Notes: generated from the letters alone by a model not told the origin. Positions 1 to 8,455 are shown, counted from the stretch's first letter. The stretch is 64,000 bases of DNA from Bradyrhizobium sp. Ec3.3 (GCF_000472925.1 NZ_AXAS01000020.1:1-64000); one strand, 5' to 3'. Numbers and translations: made by a program.

Positions 1-271
1 GGCTTAGCAGAGGAGCGAACAAAGGTTTCGGGCGGGTCAGGACACCAGCCTTCCCGAAGCGGAGTCCCTTCGCCGGGACGATGGATCAGGTCAGGCCGTC
101 ATCCGGGTTGTCGACGCATCCCCGATGTGATCACGCGTTCCGTAGATTGGCCGACCTGCTCCTCTCTAGAACCCCATCAGGCGACGGCCACAGCGCCGAT
201 CCCGTACAGAAGCAGGTTCCTGGCGAGTGGATGACGCAAAAAGGGATTGACTAACCAGGGCCCGTTACAGA
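1..271. other. No gene recognised
   Basis: I see no coding frame with a recognisable product, no RNA gene and no clear terminator here. It is the far upstream part of the trp region and may include the tail of whatever gene lies before the window. Confidence 0.4.
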
Positions 272-351
272 AGCCCGGATGGAGCGCAGCGCAATCCGGG
301 TGCCTCAAATCATGCTGGCGGCCGCGGATTAGGCTGCGCTCCATCCGGGCT
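272..351. repeat. Inverted repeat, dispersed palindromic element
   Basis: Two perfect 19-bp arms (272-290 and 333-351, AGCCCGGATGGAGCGCAGC and its complement) flank a 42-bp centre. The left arm continues into its own small hairpin ending CAATCCGGG. This looks like the REP-type intergenic elements scattered in Bradyrhizobium genomes. It ends 20 bp before the trp promoter, so it may also act as a terminator or insulator. Confidence 0.8.
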
Positions 352-370
352 ACGGCAGGTGGAAGGCATC

Positions 371-406
371 TTGACGCCGTCCCCGCGCCATGGTGTGTAG
401 TTCCCT
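371..406 (+). promoter_or_regulatory. trp promoter (leaderless transcript start)
   Basis: TTGACG at 371-376 is followed after 17 bp by TGTGTA at 394-399. The leader-peptide ATG at 407 lies 8 nt past the end of the -10 hexamer, so transcription would begin at or next to the ATG. There is no Shine-Dalgarno sequence before this ATG. Known rhizobial trpL transcripts start at the AUG, which fits. The promoter assignment is inferred from spacing. Confidence 0.6.
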
Positions 407-454
407 ATGAGCACTGTCGTCCGCCCATCCCGTCTTTGGTGGCGCACCTCCTAA
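407..454 (+). CDS. trpL: trp operon leader peptide
   Basis: A 15-codon peptide, MSTVVRPSRLWWRTS, with tandem Trp codons at 437-442, sits upstream of trpE(G). Ribosome stalling at the Trp codons when charged tRNA-Trp is scarce would set the fold of the downstream RNA and so control anthranilate synthase expression. The stop codon lies in the loop of the hairpin 445-450/455-460. In Sinorhizobium and Bradyrhizobium the released leader RNA and peptide are reported to act in trans as well; whether that holds here cannot be read from the sequence. Confidence 0.88.
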   Translation: MSTVVRPSRLWWRTS

Positions 455-530
455 GAGGTGGCCGGTGCGATTTCTTTTCCATAAATCGTCGAAGGTCGCC
501 AACGCAGCGCGGCGGCCTGATCGTTTGTCC
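437..530 (+). promoter_or_regulatory. trp transcription attenuator
   Basis: Three mutually exclusive stems can be drawn by hand. Segments 1:2 pair as CGCACC 443-448 with GGTGCG 464-469, or CACCTC 445-450 with GAGGTG 455-460. The antiterminator 2:3 pairs 457-463 with 494-500 (7 bp, two G-U). The terminator 3:4 pairs AGGTCGCC 493-500 with GGCGGCCT 511-518 and is followed by a modestly U-rich tract. The Trp codons overlap segment 1, the classic arrangement for ribosome-mediated attenuation. Confidence 0.75.
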
Positions 531-580
531 TGTGTGGCGTTCCCTCGGCAAGTCTCGTAAGAGGAGCCCAAGAGGATCAC

Positions 581-2746
581 ATGAACAGGACAGTCTTTGC
601 CCTCCCGGCCAGAAGCGACTATGTGACCCGCGCGGGTCTTGCGATCACGCGCGTGGCGGAGCAGTTCAGCGGCGGCGCCAACCGGCTCGACGATCTCGTC
701 AGCCTGCTCGACCGCCGCCGCGGCGTGGTGCTGTCGTCGGGCACGACCGTGCCCGGCCGCTACGAGAGCTTTGACCTCGGCTTCTCCGACCCGCCGCTCA
801 AGCTCGAGACCGTGGGCGTCAATTTCAAGCTGGAAGCGTTGAATGCGCGCGGGCAGGTGCTGATCGCCTTCCTCGCCGACGTGCTGCGCGAGCCCTGCGT
901 GGTCATCTCCGAGAAAACGGCCTCGCGGCTTGCCGGCCACATCATCCGCGGCGATGCGCCGGTCGAGGAGGACCAGCGCACGCGTCGCGCCAGCGTGATG
1001 TCGCTGGTGCGCGATCTCGTCAGCGCCTTCTCCGCCAATGATGACGGGCTGCTCGGCCTGTTCGGCGCCTTTGCCTACGATCTCGTCTTCCAGATCGAGG
1101 ACCTCGTGCAGAAGCGTGCGCGAGAGAAGGACCAGCGCGACATCGTGCTCTATGTCCCCGATCGCCTGCTCGCCTATGACCGCGCCACCGGTCGCGGCGT
1201 GGTGCTGAGCTACGACTTCAGCTGGAAGGGCCGATCGACCGAGGGCCTGCCGCGCGAGACCGCGGACAGCCCATATCTCAAGACGCCGCGGCAGGGCTTT
1301 GCCGATCATGCGCCCGGCGAATATCAGGCGACGGTGGAGACCGCGCGCGCGGCCTTTGCGCGCGGCGATCTCTTCGAAGCGGTGCCGGGACAGCTCTTCG
1401 CCGAACCCTGCGAGCGTTCACCGGCGGAAGTGTTCCAGCGTCTCTGCGTCATCAACCCGTCGCCTTACGGCGCGCTGATGAATCTCGGCGACGGCGAGTT
1501 TCTGGTATCGGCCTCGCCCGAGATGTTCGTGCGTTCCGACGGCCGTCGCGTCGAGACCTGCCCGATCTCCGGCACCATCGCGCGCGGCACGGATGCGATC
1601 GGCGATGCCGAGCAGATCCGCCAGCTCCTGAACTCGGAGAAGGACGAGTTCGAGCTCAACATGTGCACCGACGTCGATCGCAACGACAAGGCGCGCGTCT
1701 GCGTGCCCGGCACCATCAAGGTGCTGGCGCGGCGGCAGATCGAGACCTACTCGAAGCTGTTCCACACCGTCGACCACGTCGAAGGCATGTTGCGTCCCGG
1801 CTTCGATGCGCTGGATGCGTTCCTCACCCATGCCTGGGCCGTCACCGTCACCGGCGCGCCAAAGCTCTGGGCGATGCAGTTCGTCGAGGATCACGAGCGC
1901 TCGCCGCGCCGCTGGTATGCGGGTGCGATCGGCGCGGTGAATTTCGACGGCAGCATCAACACCGGCCTGACCATCCGCACCATCCGCATGAAGGATGGCC
2001 TTGCCGAGGTGCGTGTCGGTGCCACCTGCCTGTTCGACTCCGATCCTGCCGCGGAAGATCGCGAATGCCAGGTGAAGGCCGCAGCCCTGTTCCAGGCGCT
2101 GCGCGGCGATCCGCCCAAGCCGCTGTCGACTTTTGCGCCAGATGCCACCGGAAGCGGCAAGCGGGTGCTCTTGATCGACCATGACGACAGTTTCGTGCAC
2201 ATGCTCGCGGATTACTTCCGCCAGGTCGGCGCCAGCGTCACGGTGGTCCGCTATGTGCATGCGCTCGACATGCTCAAGCAGAAGACATGGGATTTGCTGG
2301 TGCTGTCGCCCGGACCAGGCAGGCCCGAAGATTTCGGGATCAAAAAGACCATCGACGCGGCGCTTCAGAACAAGCTGCCGGTGTTCGGCGTCTGCCTCGG
2401 CGTGCAGGCGATCGGTGAATATTTTGGCGGCGAGCTCGGGCAGCTGACGCATCCCGCCCACGGCCGGCCGTCACGGGTTCAGGTGCGGGGTGGGCGCCTG
2501 ATGCGCAATCTGCCGAACGAGATCGTGATCGGCCGCTATCATTCGCTGTATGTTGAGCGCGACAGCATGCCGGATGTCCTGTCCGTGACAGCGAGCACCG
2601 AGGACGGCGTCGCCATGGCGCTCGAGCACAAGACGTTGCCGGTCGCCGGCGTGCAGTTCCACCCGGAATCGCTGATGTCGCTCGGCGGCGAGGTCGGTTT
2701 AAGAATTGTCGAGAACGCATTCCGGCTGAATGCGGGCGTCGATTGA
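581..2746 (+). CDS. trpE(G): Anthranilate synthase, fused TrpE-TrpG
   Basis: This 721-residue protein makes anthranilate from chorismate and glutamine, the first committed step to tryptophan. The chorismate-binding TrpE part fills about residues 1-510. The glutamine amidotransferase TrpG part starts near residue 527 (RVLLIDHDDSF), with catalytic Cys605 in GVCLG and the His694/Glu696 pair in FHPES. The single-chain fusion is usual in rhizobia, and length matches that group. AAGAGGATCAC gives a good ribosome-binding site before the ATG at 581. It is preceded by the trpL attenuator and followed 9 nt later by apt, so the two are probably cotranscribed. Confidence 0.97.
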   Translation: MNRTVFALPARSDYVTRAGLAITRVAEQFSGGANRLDDLVSLLDRRRGVVLSSGTTVPGRYESFDLGFSDPPLKLETVGVNFKLEALNARGQVLIAFLADVLREPCVVISEKTASRLAGHIIRGDAPVEEDQRTRRASVMSLVRDLVSAFSANDDGLLGLFGAFAYDLVFQIEDLVQKRAREKDQRDIVLYVPDRLLAYDRATGRGVVLSYDFSWKGRSTEGLPRETADSPYLKTPRQGFADHAPGEYQATVETARAAFARGDLFEAVPGQLFAEPCERSPAEVFQRLCVINPSPYGALMNLGDGEFLVSASPEMFVRSDGRRVETCPISGTIARGTDAIGDAEQIRQLLNSEKDEFELNMCTDVDRNDKARVCVPGTIKVLARRQIETYSKLFHTVDHVEGMLRPGFDALDAFLTHAWAVTVTGAPKLWAMQFVEDHERSPRRWYAGAIGAVNFDGSINTGLTIRTIRMKDGLAEVRVGATCLFDSDPAAEDRECQVKAAALFQALRGDPPKPLSTFAPDATGSGKRVLLIDHDDSFVHMLADYFRQVGASVTVVRYVHALDMLKQKTWDLLVLSPGPGRPEDFGIKKTIDAALQNKLPVFGVCLGVQAIGEYFGGELGQLTHPAHGRPSRVQVRGGRLMRNLPNEIVIGRYHSLYVERDSMPDVLSVTASTEDGVAMALEHKTLPVAGVQFHPESLMSLGGEVGLRIVENAFRLNAGVD

Positions 2747-2755
2747 GAGGCACCA

Positions 2756-3295
2756 ATGACCTTTGACTACGATCTGAAGGCAAGCGTTCGCAGCATCCCG
2801 GACTATCCAAAGCCCGGGATCATGTTTCGCGACATCACAACCCTGCTCGCGGATGCGCGCGCCTTCCGCCGCGCGGTCGACGAGCTCGTGCATCCCTGGG
2901 CCGGCAACAAGATCGACAAGGTCGCCGGCATGGAGGCGCGCGGCTTCATCCTCGGCGGCGCGGTGGCGCATCAGCTCTCGGCCGGCTTCGTGCCGATCCG
3001 CAAGAAAGGCAAGCTGCCGCACACCACGGTGCGTATCGCCTATTCGCTGGAATACGGCATCGACGAGATGGAAATGCATGTGGATGCGGTCGCGCCCGGC
3101 GAGCGCGTGATCCTGGTCGATGACCTCATCGCCACCGGCGGCACTGCCGAGGGCGCGGTGAAGCTGCTCAGGCAGATCGGCGCCAACGTGGTGGCGGCCT
3201 GCTTCATCGTCGACCTGCCGGAGCTCGGCGGCGCCGCCAAGCTGCGCGCCATGGACGTGCCGGTGCGCACGCTGATGACGTTCGAAGGGCATTGA
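2756..3295 (+). CDS. apt: Adenine phosphoribosyltransferase
   Basis: At 179 residues this is the usual length for Apt, which salvages adenine to AMP using PRPP in the cytosol. The N-terminus (SIPDYPKPGIMFRDITTLL) is diagnostic for Apt. The PRPP-binding loop is VDDLIATGGTAEG near residues 120-132. The ATG is preceded by GAGAGG and lies 9 nt after the trpE(G) stop. Its position suggests cotranscription, linking two PRPP- or chorismate-related biosynthetic steps only loosely. It converges on the next gene with a 4-nt gap. Confidence 0.95.
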   Translation: MTFDYDLKASVRSIPDYPKPGIMFRDITTLLADARAFRRAVDELVHPWAGNKIDKVAGMEARGFILGGAVAHQLSAGFVPIRKKGKLPHTTVRIAYSLEYGIDEMEMHVDAVAPGERVILVDDLIATGGTAEGAVKLLRQIGANVVAACFIVDLPELGGAAKLRAMDVPVRTLMTFEGH

Positions 3296-3299
3296 GCGC

Positions 3300-3632
3300 T
3301 TAGATCGCTTCCGCCCTCAGCTCCGACAGCCAATGCAGCATGCGCTCCTTCAAAAGCGCATCGCGGACATAGCTCATCTCCTCCTCATCCAGCCGCTCGC
3401 ATTCAGCGAAGCTGAGACCAGCGGCGCCATGCGCGTTCCAGGCTGCCTGAAGGGCGCGGCAGGGATGCCCGCCCTGGCGCAGCGTGAACCAGATCCGGTT
3501 GGGGATCTTCTCCAGATCCAGCGTCTGGCCGACCCAGGCTTCGCCCGTCGCCGCGCAGCGGACGACGTAGATGCCGACGGCGGTCTTGCGCTCCTTGTAG
3601 GCGGCGATCGCGGCCTTTCGGTCGATGCTCAT
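3300..3632 (-). CDS. GIY-YIG nuclease family protein
   Basis: This small 110-residue protein has the GIY-YIG signature in the form GIYVV (about 20-24) followed by AWVGQT (about 32-37). Single-domain members are often annotated as nucleases, but their substrates are mostly unknown. The length covers one GIY-YIG domain and nothing else. The ribosome-binding site is weak. The palindrome TTACCCGGGTAA lies 67 bp upstream of the start. The function is inferred from the fold alone. Confidence 0.75.
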   Translation of the reverse strand: MSIDRKAAIAAYKERKTAVGIYVVRCAATGEAWVGQTLDLEKIPNRIWFTLRQGGHPCRALQAAWNAHGAAGLSFAECERLDEEEMSYVRDALLKERMLHWLSELRAEAI

Positions 3633-3698
3633 GGGCTTGGGTCTCGCGGGGGAGGGTGTCGCGCGGGGTCATACAGAGCGCCGGGCGGCCGGTCAATA

Positions 3699-3710
3699 TT
3701 ACCCGGGTAA
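3699..3710. promoter_or_regulatory. Perfect palindrome TTACCCGGGTAA, candidate operator
   Basis: A perfect 12-bp palindrome sits in the 82-bp gap between the upstream NTPase stop (3715) and the GIY-YIG gene start (3632), in an AT-rich setting. The spacing and symmetry suggest a dimeric repressor site controlling the GIY-YIG gene. No regulator gene is adjacent. Confidence 0.45.
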
Positions 3711-3714
3711 AAAA

Positions 3715-4383
3715 TTAGGACTGTTGCAGGATCAGGCTGAGCTCGAGCTCACGGAAGGCGAGATAATTCCTCCGGATCCACTGATGCAGCTCGGTCGACG
3801 AATCCTTCTCCTGGCGCAGATAGCCGGTGAAGGAGAAGGTCAGCCGGTCGATATAGGTCTTCAGGAAGCCCGGCAGCGCTGGCAGGCGGAACAGCCTGCC
3901 GCCGGCCATGGCGGGCGGCAGCTCGCCGCGCACGACGTATTCATTGTCCACGACGATCAGGTTGATCCGCGGGATCTGTGCGCGCAGCATCTCGTATGCG
4001 CGGCCGGAGACGCGGTCGGTGTCGGCGACGAACAGGATCATCGGCGCCACGTGGCGCCGTGCGGCTTCCTTCAACAGGCCGATCTCGTCGGTCATCTTGA
4101 AGAACTCGTCGAAGGCGTGGAAGCCGAGGTCGATGACCTTGGCGAGGCCGTCATCGACGATGACGCGGTCCATGAGCTGCATCTTGCCGTAGGTATCGAT
4201 GACGTCGGCCGTCTCGGTGACCTTCGGCAGATAGTCGAGCAGCGACGGCTCCTTCAGATTGACGTCGAAGGACGCGACATCACCGTTCTTGAGCAGCAGG
4301 AATTCGGTCAGCAAGCGCGCAAGCAGCGTCTTGCCGACCTGTGGTCGGGGAGAGCAGATGATGTAGACGGGCGTGGCGGCCAT
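3715..4383 (-). CDS. MinD/ParA-like P-loop NTPase, divergent Walker A
   Basis: This 222-residue protein opens with a P-loop at residues 12-19 (PRPQVGKT). The GKT core of a MinD/ParA-type ATPase is present, but the deviant lysine at the start of the motif is replaced (P-R-P). The later segment LIVVDNEYVVRGE could be the strand after switch II. It lies 60 nt downstream of a second ParA-like gene on the same strand, so the two may form a pair. I do not recognise a named family. The partner, membrane target or cargo is unknown. Confidence 0.7.
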   Translation of the reverse strand: MAATPVYIICSPRPQVGKTLLARLLTEFLLLKNGDVASFDVNLKEPSLLDYLPKVTETADVIDTYGKMQLMDRVIVDDGLAKVIDLGFHAFDEFFKMTDEIGLLKEAARRHVAPMILFVADTDRVSGRAYEMLRAQIPRINLIVVDNEYVVRGELPPAMAGGRLFRLPALPGFLKTYIDRLTFSFTGYLRQEKDSSTELHQWIRRNYLAFRELELSLILQQS

Positions 4384-4443
4384 TAGCAGCTATATCAGGC
4401 GGGTCCGGCGCCCAATCCAGCCGCATCCGCGGCTTGCCCGCAA

Positions 4444-5196
4444 CTATTTTTCGCTGCTGCGGGCGGCGGGCTTGGAGCCGACGATGTCGGTCAGCCGGAT
4501 GCGGTCAAACTCGCTCCAGACGTTCGCCAGCCAGTGCCGGACATAGCCGCGCAGCACGAACGAATAGTTCGCGGCCTCGTCGTGGATGCCTTTGTTGGCG
4601 ACGAATTTCAGGAACGGAACGGACGAGACCTCGACCTGCTCATAGGCCATTTCGTTGAGCTTGGGGATGGTCAGCTCGGTCGCGTCCTTGATGCGGTGGA
4701 AGTAGGAGTTGTAGGTCGCCTGGTCCCACTGGAAGAACTGGGTGTCGTTGATGAAGTTCTTCACCAGGAAATATTTCGCGCCGGTCATGAAACCCGCCGT
4801 CTCGGCGATCTCCTCCAGCGATGCGATCGAGGGCCCCAGGATATGGAACACCGCGAAGGTGATCTGGCCGGCCTTGGCGGCGTCGAGGAAGCCGATGTCG
4901 CGCAGCGAAGCCAGCGCCGGCGAGAGCAGGCCGGCGCGGACGTCGATCACGGTCACCGACGGGCTCACCGCATTGAGCGTGTCGAAGATCTTCATCTGGT
5001 CGGCCGTCGTCGTCATATCGACGATCTCGGTGATGTCGGGATGGAAGCGCTTCAGGGTTCCGCGCGGGGATTCCGTGTCGAACGCGCGGGTCGGCACGTT
5101 GTTGGCGGAAAAATAATCGAGCAAGGTGCGCGAAACCGTGGTCTTGCCGACCCCGCCCTTGTCCGCGCCCACCACAACCACTGCCGGCTTTGCCAT
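4444..5196 (-). CDS. ParA/MinD-family ATPase
   Basis: The 250-residue protein has a canonical deviant Walker A at residues 13-19 (KGGVGKT), preceded by a hydrophobic strand (VVVVGAD), and a Walker B-like strand VTVIDVRAG near residues 80-88. Such ATPases position chromosomes, plasmids, septa or protein complexes. No ParB or centromere-like repeats lie nearby, so a plasmid-partition role is unlikely. It is first of two tandem NTPase genes. The start is supported by GGGGACAGCA just before the ATG. Confidence 0.8.
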   Translation of the reverse strand: MAKPAVVVVGADKGGVGKTTVSRTLLDYFSANNVPTRAFDTESPRGTLKRFHPDITEIVDMTTTADQMKIFDTLNAVSPSVTVIDVRAGLLSPALASLRDIGFLDAAKAGQITFAVFHILGPSIASLEEIAETAGFMTGAKYFLVKNFINDTQFFQWDQATYNSYFHRIKDATELTIPKLNEMAYEQVEVSSVPFLKFVANKGIHDEAANYSFVLRGYVRHWLANVWSEFDRIRLTDIVGSKPAARSSEK

Positions 5197-5219
5197 TGCT
5201 GTCCCCTAACGCGCGCCCG

Positions 5220-5240
5220 CCGATCGCTGGTTGCGATCGG
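5220..5240. other. Inverted repeat upstream of the ParA-like gene
   Basis: CCGATCGC (5220-5227) and GCGATCGG (5233-5240) form a perfect 8-bp hairpin with a 5-nt loop. It lies 24 bp upstream of the ParA-like start, between that gene and the M48 stop, and could be a terminator for the protease operon or an operator. Confidence 0.4.
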
Positions 5241-5403
5241 CCGGGTCGCAAATCGATGTCCCGAGTCTGCTGTTGGGCGCGAACATGGCAGAAACAAGGG
5301 AGAATTCAATTCCTCGCGGCCTCGTTGCGGCAATTCCCGAGGTTTTTCCCAATCGCAACGGAATCCCCGCACGTCCGGCCTCGTGACGTCGCGAATTGTG
5401 CGA

Positions 5404-6612
5404 TCAATGATGGCCCCAGGGCCCCATTGGATTGCCGACGGGGGTTCCGGAGCGGCTGGGCGCGGTATCCTGCGTGGCATCGGCCGGCGGCGTGCCGGAA
5501 TCGTTCCAGGGACCGGTGGGCAGCGCCGGCGGGGTATCCTGCCGTTCCGCCTGCGCGTCCGCTTCGGACTCCTCCGACGGCGGCGGCAGCGGGCCCGGAT
5601 CATGGCCACCGGCAAAATTGACCAGCGCCTTGACCCGCGAGTCCACGGAAGGGTGGGTCGCGAACAAATCGGCAAAGCCCTCGCGAGGATTGTCGACGCA
5701 AAGCTCCATCACGGCGGAGGTCGCGCCCGGCAGCTCGCCGCGGCCGTCGATCTTGCGCAGCGCCGAGATAATCGCGTCGGGATTCTTGGTGAGTTCGACC
5801 GAGCCGGCATCGGCCAGGAATTCGCGCGAACGCGACAGCGCGAGCTTCACCACCTGCGACACCAGCCAGGCCACCACGATCAGCACGACCGCGATGATGA
5901 TGACCACCACCGCGCCGCCGCCGGAGCTCTTGCTGTCGCTGGAGGAGGACGATCGCGACGAGGAGGACGAACCCGACGACCACGAGCCGCCGGAGCCGGA
6001 GCTCCAGTTGAAGCTGGTGAACAGGCGGAAGAACAACTCGCCGAAGAAGCCGACCACGCCGGCGATGATCACGGCGACCACCATCAGCTGTACGTCGCCG
6101 TTCCTGATGTGGGTCAGCTCGTGGCCCAGCACCGCCTCGATCTCCTGGTCGTTCAGCGCTTTCATCAGACCCGTGGTGACGGTGATCGCATATTGCCGCG
6201 GGTTGAGGCCGGTCGCGAACGCGTTCAGCGCCGGGCTCTCCATGATCTTCAGCTTCGGCATGGTGATGCCGCGCGAGATGCAGAGATTTTCGAGGAGATT
6301 GTAGAGCCGCGGCTCTTCCTGCCTTGTCACGTCGCGGCCGCCGGTGACGGCGTCGATCATCGACTGGTGGAAGAAATAGGCGATCACGATCCAGGCGATC
6401 GCCGCGGCGGTCGCGAAGGGCGATGCCTTGATCAGGTCGGAGAAGGCGCGGGTCAGGTAGTAGGCGACGGGCTGATTGCCGTTGATGACGACTTCGGCGA
6501 TCAGCGCGCCGGCGTAGACCAGCACGTAGACCAGCAGGAACAGCCCCGCGAGCAGCACCATCGAACGAAACTTGTTCGAGGCGATATGCGTGTAGAGACC
6601 ATACGCGGCCAT
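5404..6612 (-). CDS. M48-family integral membrane metallopeptidase
   Basis: This 402-residue zinc protease has the HExxH motif at residues 164-168 (HELTH). Hydrophobic segments occur near residues 17-40, 77-97, 173-193 and 234-254. The family (HtpX/Ste24-like) cleaves membrane or misfolded proteins, with the active site at the cytoplasmic face. A serine-rich low-complexity stretch (about 208-232) separates the last two hydrophobic segments, and a Pro/Glu-rich tail follows. It lies 32 nt downstream of lemA, a pairing common in bacteria, so they are likely one operon. Confidence 0.9.
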   Translation of the reverse strand: MAAYGLYTHIASNKFRSMVLLAGLFLLVYVLVYAGALIAEVVINGNQPVAYYLTRAFSDLIKASPFATAAAIAWIVIAYFFHQSMIDAVTGGRDVTRQEEPRLYNLLENLCISRGITMPKLKIMESPALNAFATGLNPRQYAITVTTGLMKALNDQEIEAVLGHELTHIRNGDVQLMVVAVIIAGVVGFFGELFFRLFTSFNWSSGSGGSWSSGSSSSSRSSSSSDSKSSGGGAVVVIIIAVVLIVVAWLVSQVVKLALSRSREFLADAGSVELTKNPDAIISALRKIDGRGELPGATSAVMELCVDNPREGFADLFATHPSVDSRVKALVNFAGGHDPGPLPPPSEESEADAQAERQDTPPALPTGPWNDSGTPPADATQDTAPSRSGTPVGNPMGPWGHH

Positions 6613-6644
6613 GGCGCGCTGTCCTGCCGGTCTATCGTTTCAGA

Positions 6645-7205
6645 TCAGAACTTGACCTGCGGCGCCGCCTCGACCTCGGTGCGGCTTGCGCCGAGATCGA
6701 AGAACTCCTTGCGGGTGAAGCCGAACATGCCGGCGAACAAGGCGGCGGGCATCTGCTGGATGCCGGTGTTGTATTCCTGGACCGCGTTGTTGAAGAAACG
6801 GCGGCTCGCCGCGATCTTGTTTTCGAGGTCGGAGAGCTCGCTCGCGAGCTGCTGGAAATTGGCGTTGGCCTTGAGATCCGGATAGGCCTCCGATAGCGCG
6901 ATCAGCCGGCCGAGCGCGCCGGAGAGCTGGTTCTCGGCCGCGGACACCTGCGCCGGCCCCTGCGCCGACATCGCCGAATTGCGCGCCTTGATGACGTCGT
7001 CGAGCGTGCCGCGCTCATGCGCGGCATAGCCCTTCACGGTCTCGACAAGGTTCGGGATCAGGTCATGCCGCTGCTTGAGCTGCACATCGATATCGGCAAA
7101 GGCCTGGCCGACGCGCTGGCTCAGCGCCACCAGGCGGTTATAGGCGCCGAAGGCGAACAGCACGAGGACGACGATGACGCCGAGAACGATCCAGCCGGTC
7201 GACAT
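6645..7205 (-). CDS. lemA: LemA family protein
   Basis: At 186 residues it has one N-terminal membrane anchor (about 5-24) followed by a long helical domain with the LemA hallmark LKQRHDLIPNLVETVKGYA near residue 47. LemA proteins are membrane-anchored helical bundles of poorly known function, often encoded beside M48 proteases as here. CTTCAGGAGTTCTCC precedes the ATG, a strong ribosome-binding site. It is the promoter-proximal gene of the lemA-protease pair. Confidence 0.92.
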   Translation of the reverse strand: MSTGWIVLGVIVVLVLFAFGAYNRLVALSQRVGQAFADIDVQLKQRHDLIPNLVETVKGYAAHERGTLDDVIKARNSAMSAQGPAQVSAAENQLSGALGRLIALSEAYPDLKANANFQQLASELSDLENKIAASRRFFNNAVQEYNTGIQQMPAALFAGMFGFTRKEFFDLGASRTEVEAAPQVKF

Positions 7206-7352
7206 GGAGAACTCCTGAAGGGGGAAGAAGGCGGATAGCGTAGACTAAAATGACGCCGGGCGGCAGGCCGGCTCGAGAAGGCAGGCAAAAGGCAAGTAAG
7301 GCTTGGTCGGGCGCGGGCCCATTCCAGTTCAAGGGAAAAGCACCGATCGAAG

Positions 7353-8330
7353 TTAACTTTCGGCCATGACGGCATGGCCCCAGCGCCAGCGACGGGCACC
7401 CGCATAGGCCGCCTTGTCCCGGCGCGGCACCTTCGCAAGCTCGACGCCCTCTTCGGTGCAGAGTTTTGCCGTGATCTCGGCCTTGCCGATATCAGGCTCT
7501 GCCAGCACGCGCGAAAAGCGCGCGGGGACAGGCGCGCGGGTCAGCGCCACATAGATGAACTTCTCGTCCTCGAAGGGGACCTCGGCGCCCTTGAGTTGCC
7601 GGTGCGCCTGCGAGCGCGGCAGGCGCTGGGCGAAATGGCACCAGTCGGGCGCTGTGAGCGGGCAGGGTTTGTCGTGCGGGCAGGGCGCCGCGACATGCGC
7701 GCCCGATGCGATCAGCTGCTGGCGTAGCGCAAGGATGCGCGCATAGCCGGCCGGTGTGCCGGGCTCGATCACGACGAGAGCGTGCCGGGCTTTCGCCCAC
7801 ATGGCCTCGCCGAGCGCGCGTTGGTCGTGCTCACTGAGCTCACCGATCACGTAGCTCGCGACGACGAGATCGGCGGGCGCCGCTTCTGCGAGGTTCGTGC
7901 CCGCGTCGCCAGGCAAATAGCGGCAGTCGGCCAGTCGCCTGCTGTCCTGCGCAAGCTCGAGCGCCAGGCTGCTCAATGTGCGGTTCGCGTCGAGCAGGGT
8001 GAAGGATTGCAACGAAGCAAAGGCTTCCGCGGCCGCCCAGCTCGCGGTGCCCGGACCTGCGCCGACATCGAGCAGGCTTTCCGGGGCAAGCTCCGGCGCG
8101 ATCTCGGTTAGCGCATTGAGGCTCGCGGCCACGGCGGCATAGGTCGCGGGCATGCGCGCGAGTGCATAGGCCAGCGCATCGGCGTCCGACTTGATCGTGC
8201 CGGAGCCGCCGCCTGCGCGATAGGTGTTCGAGATGCGCCCGGCCCGCTGCGCGGCATCGGTGCGGGAAAAGCCTATGAGCTTGGCATCAAGTGCGGCTTT
8301 GAGCTCGGCGGGGAGCGTCGGTGAGATCAT
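7353..8330 (-). CDS. Rsm22-family small-ribosomal-subunit methyltransferase-like protein
   Basis: The 325-residue protein carries a SAM-binding Rossmann motif LLDVGAGPGTASWA near residues 105-118. A C-terminal cysteine cluster (CPHDKPCPL, then DWCHF) is typical of the Rsm22 group, which is linked to mitochondrial small-subunit assembly and binds a metal or Fe-S cluster. The bacterial role is inferred from the family. It stands alone between a gap after lemA and a repeat-filled gap before smc. Confidence 0.85.
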   Translation of the reverse strand: MISPTLPAELKAALDAKLIGFSRTDAAQRAGRISNTYRAGGGSGTIKSDADALAYALARMPATYAAVAASLNALTEIAPELAPESLLDVGAGPGTASWAAAEAFASLQSFTLLDANRTLSSLALELAQDSRRLADCRYLPGDAGTNLAEAAPADLVVASYVIGELSEHDQRALGEAMWAKARHALVVIEPGTPAGYARILALRQQLIASGAHVAAPCPHDKPCPLTAPDWCHFAQRLPRSQAHRQLKGAEVPFEDEKFIYVALTRAPVPARFSRVLAEPDIGKAEITAKLCTEEGVELAKVPRRDKAAYAGARRWRWGHAVMAES

Positions 8331-8336
8331 CTTCCA

Positions 8337-8440
8337 TCGTCATGCCCCGCGCGGGCGGGGCATCCAGTATTCCGAGACAGTGACAGTTAACCGAGAAGCC
8401 GCGGCGTACTGGATCATCCGCCTTGGCGGATGATGACGTC
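8337..8440. repeat. Dispersed palindromic repeat, type A
   Basis: The element holds CATCCAGTATTCC and GAGAAGCCGCGGCGTACTGG, with terminal hairpins (GCCCCGCGCGGGCGGGGC; CATCCGCCTTGGCGGATG). A second copy sharing the central text lies at 59883-59979. Confidence 0.8.
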
Positions 8441-8455
8441 AATGCTTATGGTTCG

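Noticed and set aside
350..2461. Two long antisense frames across trpE(G)
   Set aside because: They show no recognisable domain and overlap a gene with full anthranilate synthase motifs.
4444..5196. ParA-like gene as a plasmid partition system
   Set aside because: No ParB, no iterons and no plasmid genes. Neighbours are chromosomal core genes.
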